A DNA stretch of 47,742 bases from positions 1-47,742 of the forward strand of contig JAWQRN010000037.1 of the NCBI GenBank assembly GCA_033557685.1, written 5' to 3'. The position numbers were made by a program, and so were the translations under genes. Under the pieces are notes generated by a model. That model was given only the letters and a program-made list of their open reading frames with translations, made no database searches and was not told the DNA's origin. Within the stretch, counting starts at the first letter, position 1, and each line of letters starts with the position of its first letter. Source of the stretch: Sperchopsis tessellata (Eukaryota; Arthropoda; Insecta; Coleoptera; Hydrophilidae). Below, in pieces: positions 45,815 to 47,742 of the stretch.

Positions 45815-47660
45815 ATATATGTTCGTGAGGATGCTTCGGTTGGTGGCTCCAGCCTTCTGCCCATTCATGGCATATCTAATCATTCACTAATTCACTGTAC
45901 TTGTTCCATAGGCAACTCCTGTTCAGTGCCCACTGTTCACACATTTAGACAATTTGGTAAATTTAATTATGAGGACATTTATGCCGATTTATGCTCATTT
46001 CCTTGGCTTCAGATGTTCAATATTGATGATGTTGATGAAAAACTAAATTTTCTTAACAATAACATACTGACTTAATTTGACTGGCACGCCCCAATTGTGA
46101 CATGCTCCTTTTCTAGACCTTGTCTTCCTTGAATCAATAGCAACATCAAATTGTTGATTTCTATGAGAAATAAAGCCGTTCAGAAGTTTAAACGTCCATC
46201 TTTAGATAGAGACTAGGATTACTACAGATAGCTCCGTAACTACACGACCTTTTCTATTAGACACGAAAAAAAAGTATATCTTAATATCACTCTCCATAAT
46301 AAAAGAACAAAACAATAATGGTCTGAGTTGAGAGGGTGTAATGTTTATGTTGGTCTTAAGACTGTGGGTATTCCTGTGGTGATGGATGATACTAATGGCA
46401 TTAATGATATTTATTATCTATTCAGAATGATTCTGCCTCCTGATTTTAGTTCACAAATTTTTTATAATACCAACTTAAAGGCTACGGCTCAGGAAGTTTT
46501 TCGGTTCTCGGAGGTGTCCAAATCATAGGTTTCTAAAATAATAGATTCTTTAACATCAAATTCCATGGGTTCCAATGATATTAGTCTAAGGATGATTAAG
46601 TTCTGTCGTCCGTTACCGATTCATTACTTGCTCCACTTGACTAATCATTGTATTTTGAATAGTGCATCATTTTCAAATTTGCGCCCTATCTGCATATTGC
46701 CGGTTCTCTCGAAATGTTTGAAAGGATTCTAACAGTACAACTGCAACAGTATTTAATGAATCATACATTTCTACCTGAAACACAGGCTGGATTTCGCCTG
46801 GGCTTTGGTTGCTCTGTGGCACTTCTATTTTGCATTACATTGGCCTTGGACGTGGTGCAGTAGATTTGTTTGTTTCATACCTGCATCACAGGATGCATGC
46901 GGTTACTCTCACGGACCCTACTTCGCGTTCGTGCATTGTGAGCTCTGGTGTGCCGCAGAGTTCCATTCTTGAAAACGATTCTATTCATATTTTATACATC
47001 GTCACTATATGACCCATTGAAGTATTGCAAATACTATGTGTATACCGATGACACGTAGATTTACTGTTCAATTGCTCTAAGTCGAATTGTGGAGATGTCT
47101 GATGAGTGGAGAGGTCGAGAGAAGTATCGATATAAATTTAAATGGTACAATGCTTCCAGTAGTGTAACTGTGTACGAAATTTGGGTGTGATAATGGACAC
47201 AGATGTGAGATTCAAACAAAAAGTAGGTAGTCTGTTGCAAAAGTCTTATGGTATCTTAAAAATGCTGTTCTCTAGCAGACATGTTCAAACCAACAACTTA
47301 AAATTTTCAGCATTGAGCTTTGATTCTGGATGCCAGTAAATTAAAAAAAAAAAACTTAAAAATTTAATTGTGTTTTACTGTGACGTATATGATTCTTGCT
47401 TGGATTCTTTCGATAGACAGAGGATACAGAGAGTCCAAAATAGTTGCCGTTAATTCCTCTGGCAAATACGACATGGAGAGAGAATTTCTCATATGATTCA
47501 GGAGACTGGCTGACTGAGCATGGCAGAACGCTGGAGCCATCATGTGTCTTTATCGTAAAATTATAAGAACCGAAATGCAAAGTTATTTGTATAATAAAAT
47601 AAGCTTTAGGACTGATGTGCATAATATTAACATTAGAAGGAGAGATTCGTTAAAGATACC
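45815..47660 (+). mobile_element. CR1/Jockey-like LINE ORF2 relic, endonuclease end to C-terminus
   Basis: Plus strand in order: REDASVGGSSLLPIHGISNH (SDH-like His), YEDIYADLCSFPW and DDVDEKLNFLNNNIL with FDWHAP, MRNKAVQKFKR, VSKIIDSLTSNSMGSNDISL, NLRPICILPVLSKCLE, ETQAGFRLGFGCSVAL, then directly LGRGAVDLFVSYLHHRMHAV, VSSGVPQSSILEND, YTDDT (YADD box with Thr), YCSIALS, VRNLGVIMDTDVRFKQKVGS and HGERISHMIQETG. The KAFD block with the first catalytic Asp is deleted between CSVAL and LGRG. It lies in the Nak intron upstream of the DFG exon. Confidence 0.85.
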
Positions 47661-47667
47661 TTGGCAT

Positions 47668-47742
47668 AGTATGAATGTTGTTTCCGGGTGGAAACCGTGT
47701 AGAGGCTCTGACAAGTGCCGACGTTTCGTCCACTGTTGCAAG
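47668..47742 (+). repeat. Family B repeat, copy 3 (cut by window end)
   Basis: Starts GTTGTTTCCGGGTGGAAACC, then GTGTAGAGGCTCTGACAAG and GCCGACGTTTCGTCCACTG. The cleanest copy of the family, but only its left part is in the window. It starts directly after the LINE relic. Confidence 0.75.

Noticed and set aside
1..47742. CRISPR arrays, prokaryotic operons, viral structural genes
   Set aside because: No regularly spaced direct repeats, no ribosome-binding-site-led gene runs and no capsid or envelope-like frames were seen; the only RT genes belong to LINE and Penelope-like elements.

Overview
The window looks like a piece of an insect (arthropod) nuclear genome. It is very AT-rich, its genes are split by GT-AG introns, and it is crowded with decayed non-LTR, Penelope-like and DNA-transposon fragments. 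No bacterial operons, CRISPR arrays, rRNA or tRNA genes were seen. Species cannot be fixed from sequence alone; a beetle or another transposon-rich insect fits the element mix.

Three cellular genes can be supported. (1) At 293-408 (+) lies the last coding exon of a Tim23-like mitochondrial inner-membrane translocase subunit. (2) At 6486-7558 (+) a complete three-exon CDS encodes a 247-residue four-helix membrane protein that resembles the TMEM179 family. (3) From 45676 down to 22959 (-) run the last seven coding exons of a Numb-associated kinase (Nak, AAK1/BIKE family), covering the C-lobe of the kinase from just before the DFG motif plus a long endocytic-adaptor tail. All seven exon junctions keep frame and together encode 1310 residues; the 5' exons (P-loop, HRD) lie beyond the right edge. 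An orphan coding-looking stretch at 13799-13892 (-) may be an exon of a fourth gene.

Layout: 1-730 Tim23 end; 730-6440 intergenic with a 5'-truncated Jockey-type LINE (2592-3248), a DDE transposase relic (about 3640-3970) and two abutting LINE fragments (5474-6413); 6486-7783 TMEM179-like gene; 8-22.4 kb intergenic with a rearranged transposase, a CR1/Jockey-like reverse transcriptase, an RT relic with a 147-bp duplication, a possible piggyBac-like remnant and a 370-bp foldback; 22.8-45.7 kb Nak, with a 15.7-kb intron (25280-41031) holding at least eight transposon fragments; 45.8-47.7 kb another LINE in the next Nak intron.

The most notable structure outside known genes is a recurrent short repeat core, found six times in two families (foldback/solo arms and a 'B' repeat). 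It resembles the hammerhead-like motif at the end of a Penelope-like element present at 31.3-32.0 kb. Within Nak, the tail carries twelve uninterrupted 8-residue repeats and three 9-residue repeats. The three genes show no sign of working together: one is mitochondrial import, one an uncharacterised membrane protein, one endocytosis.
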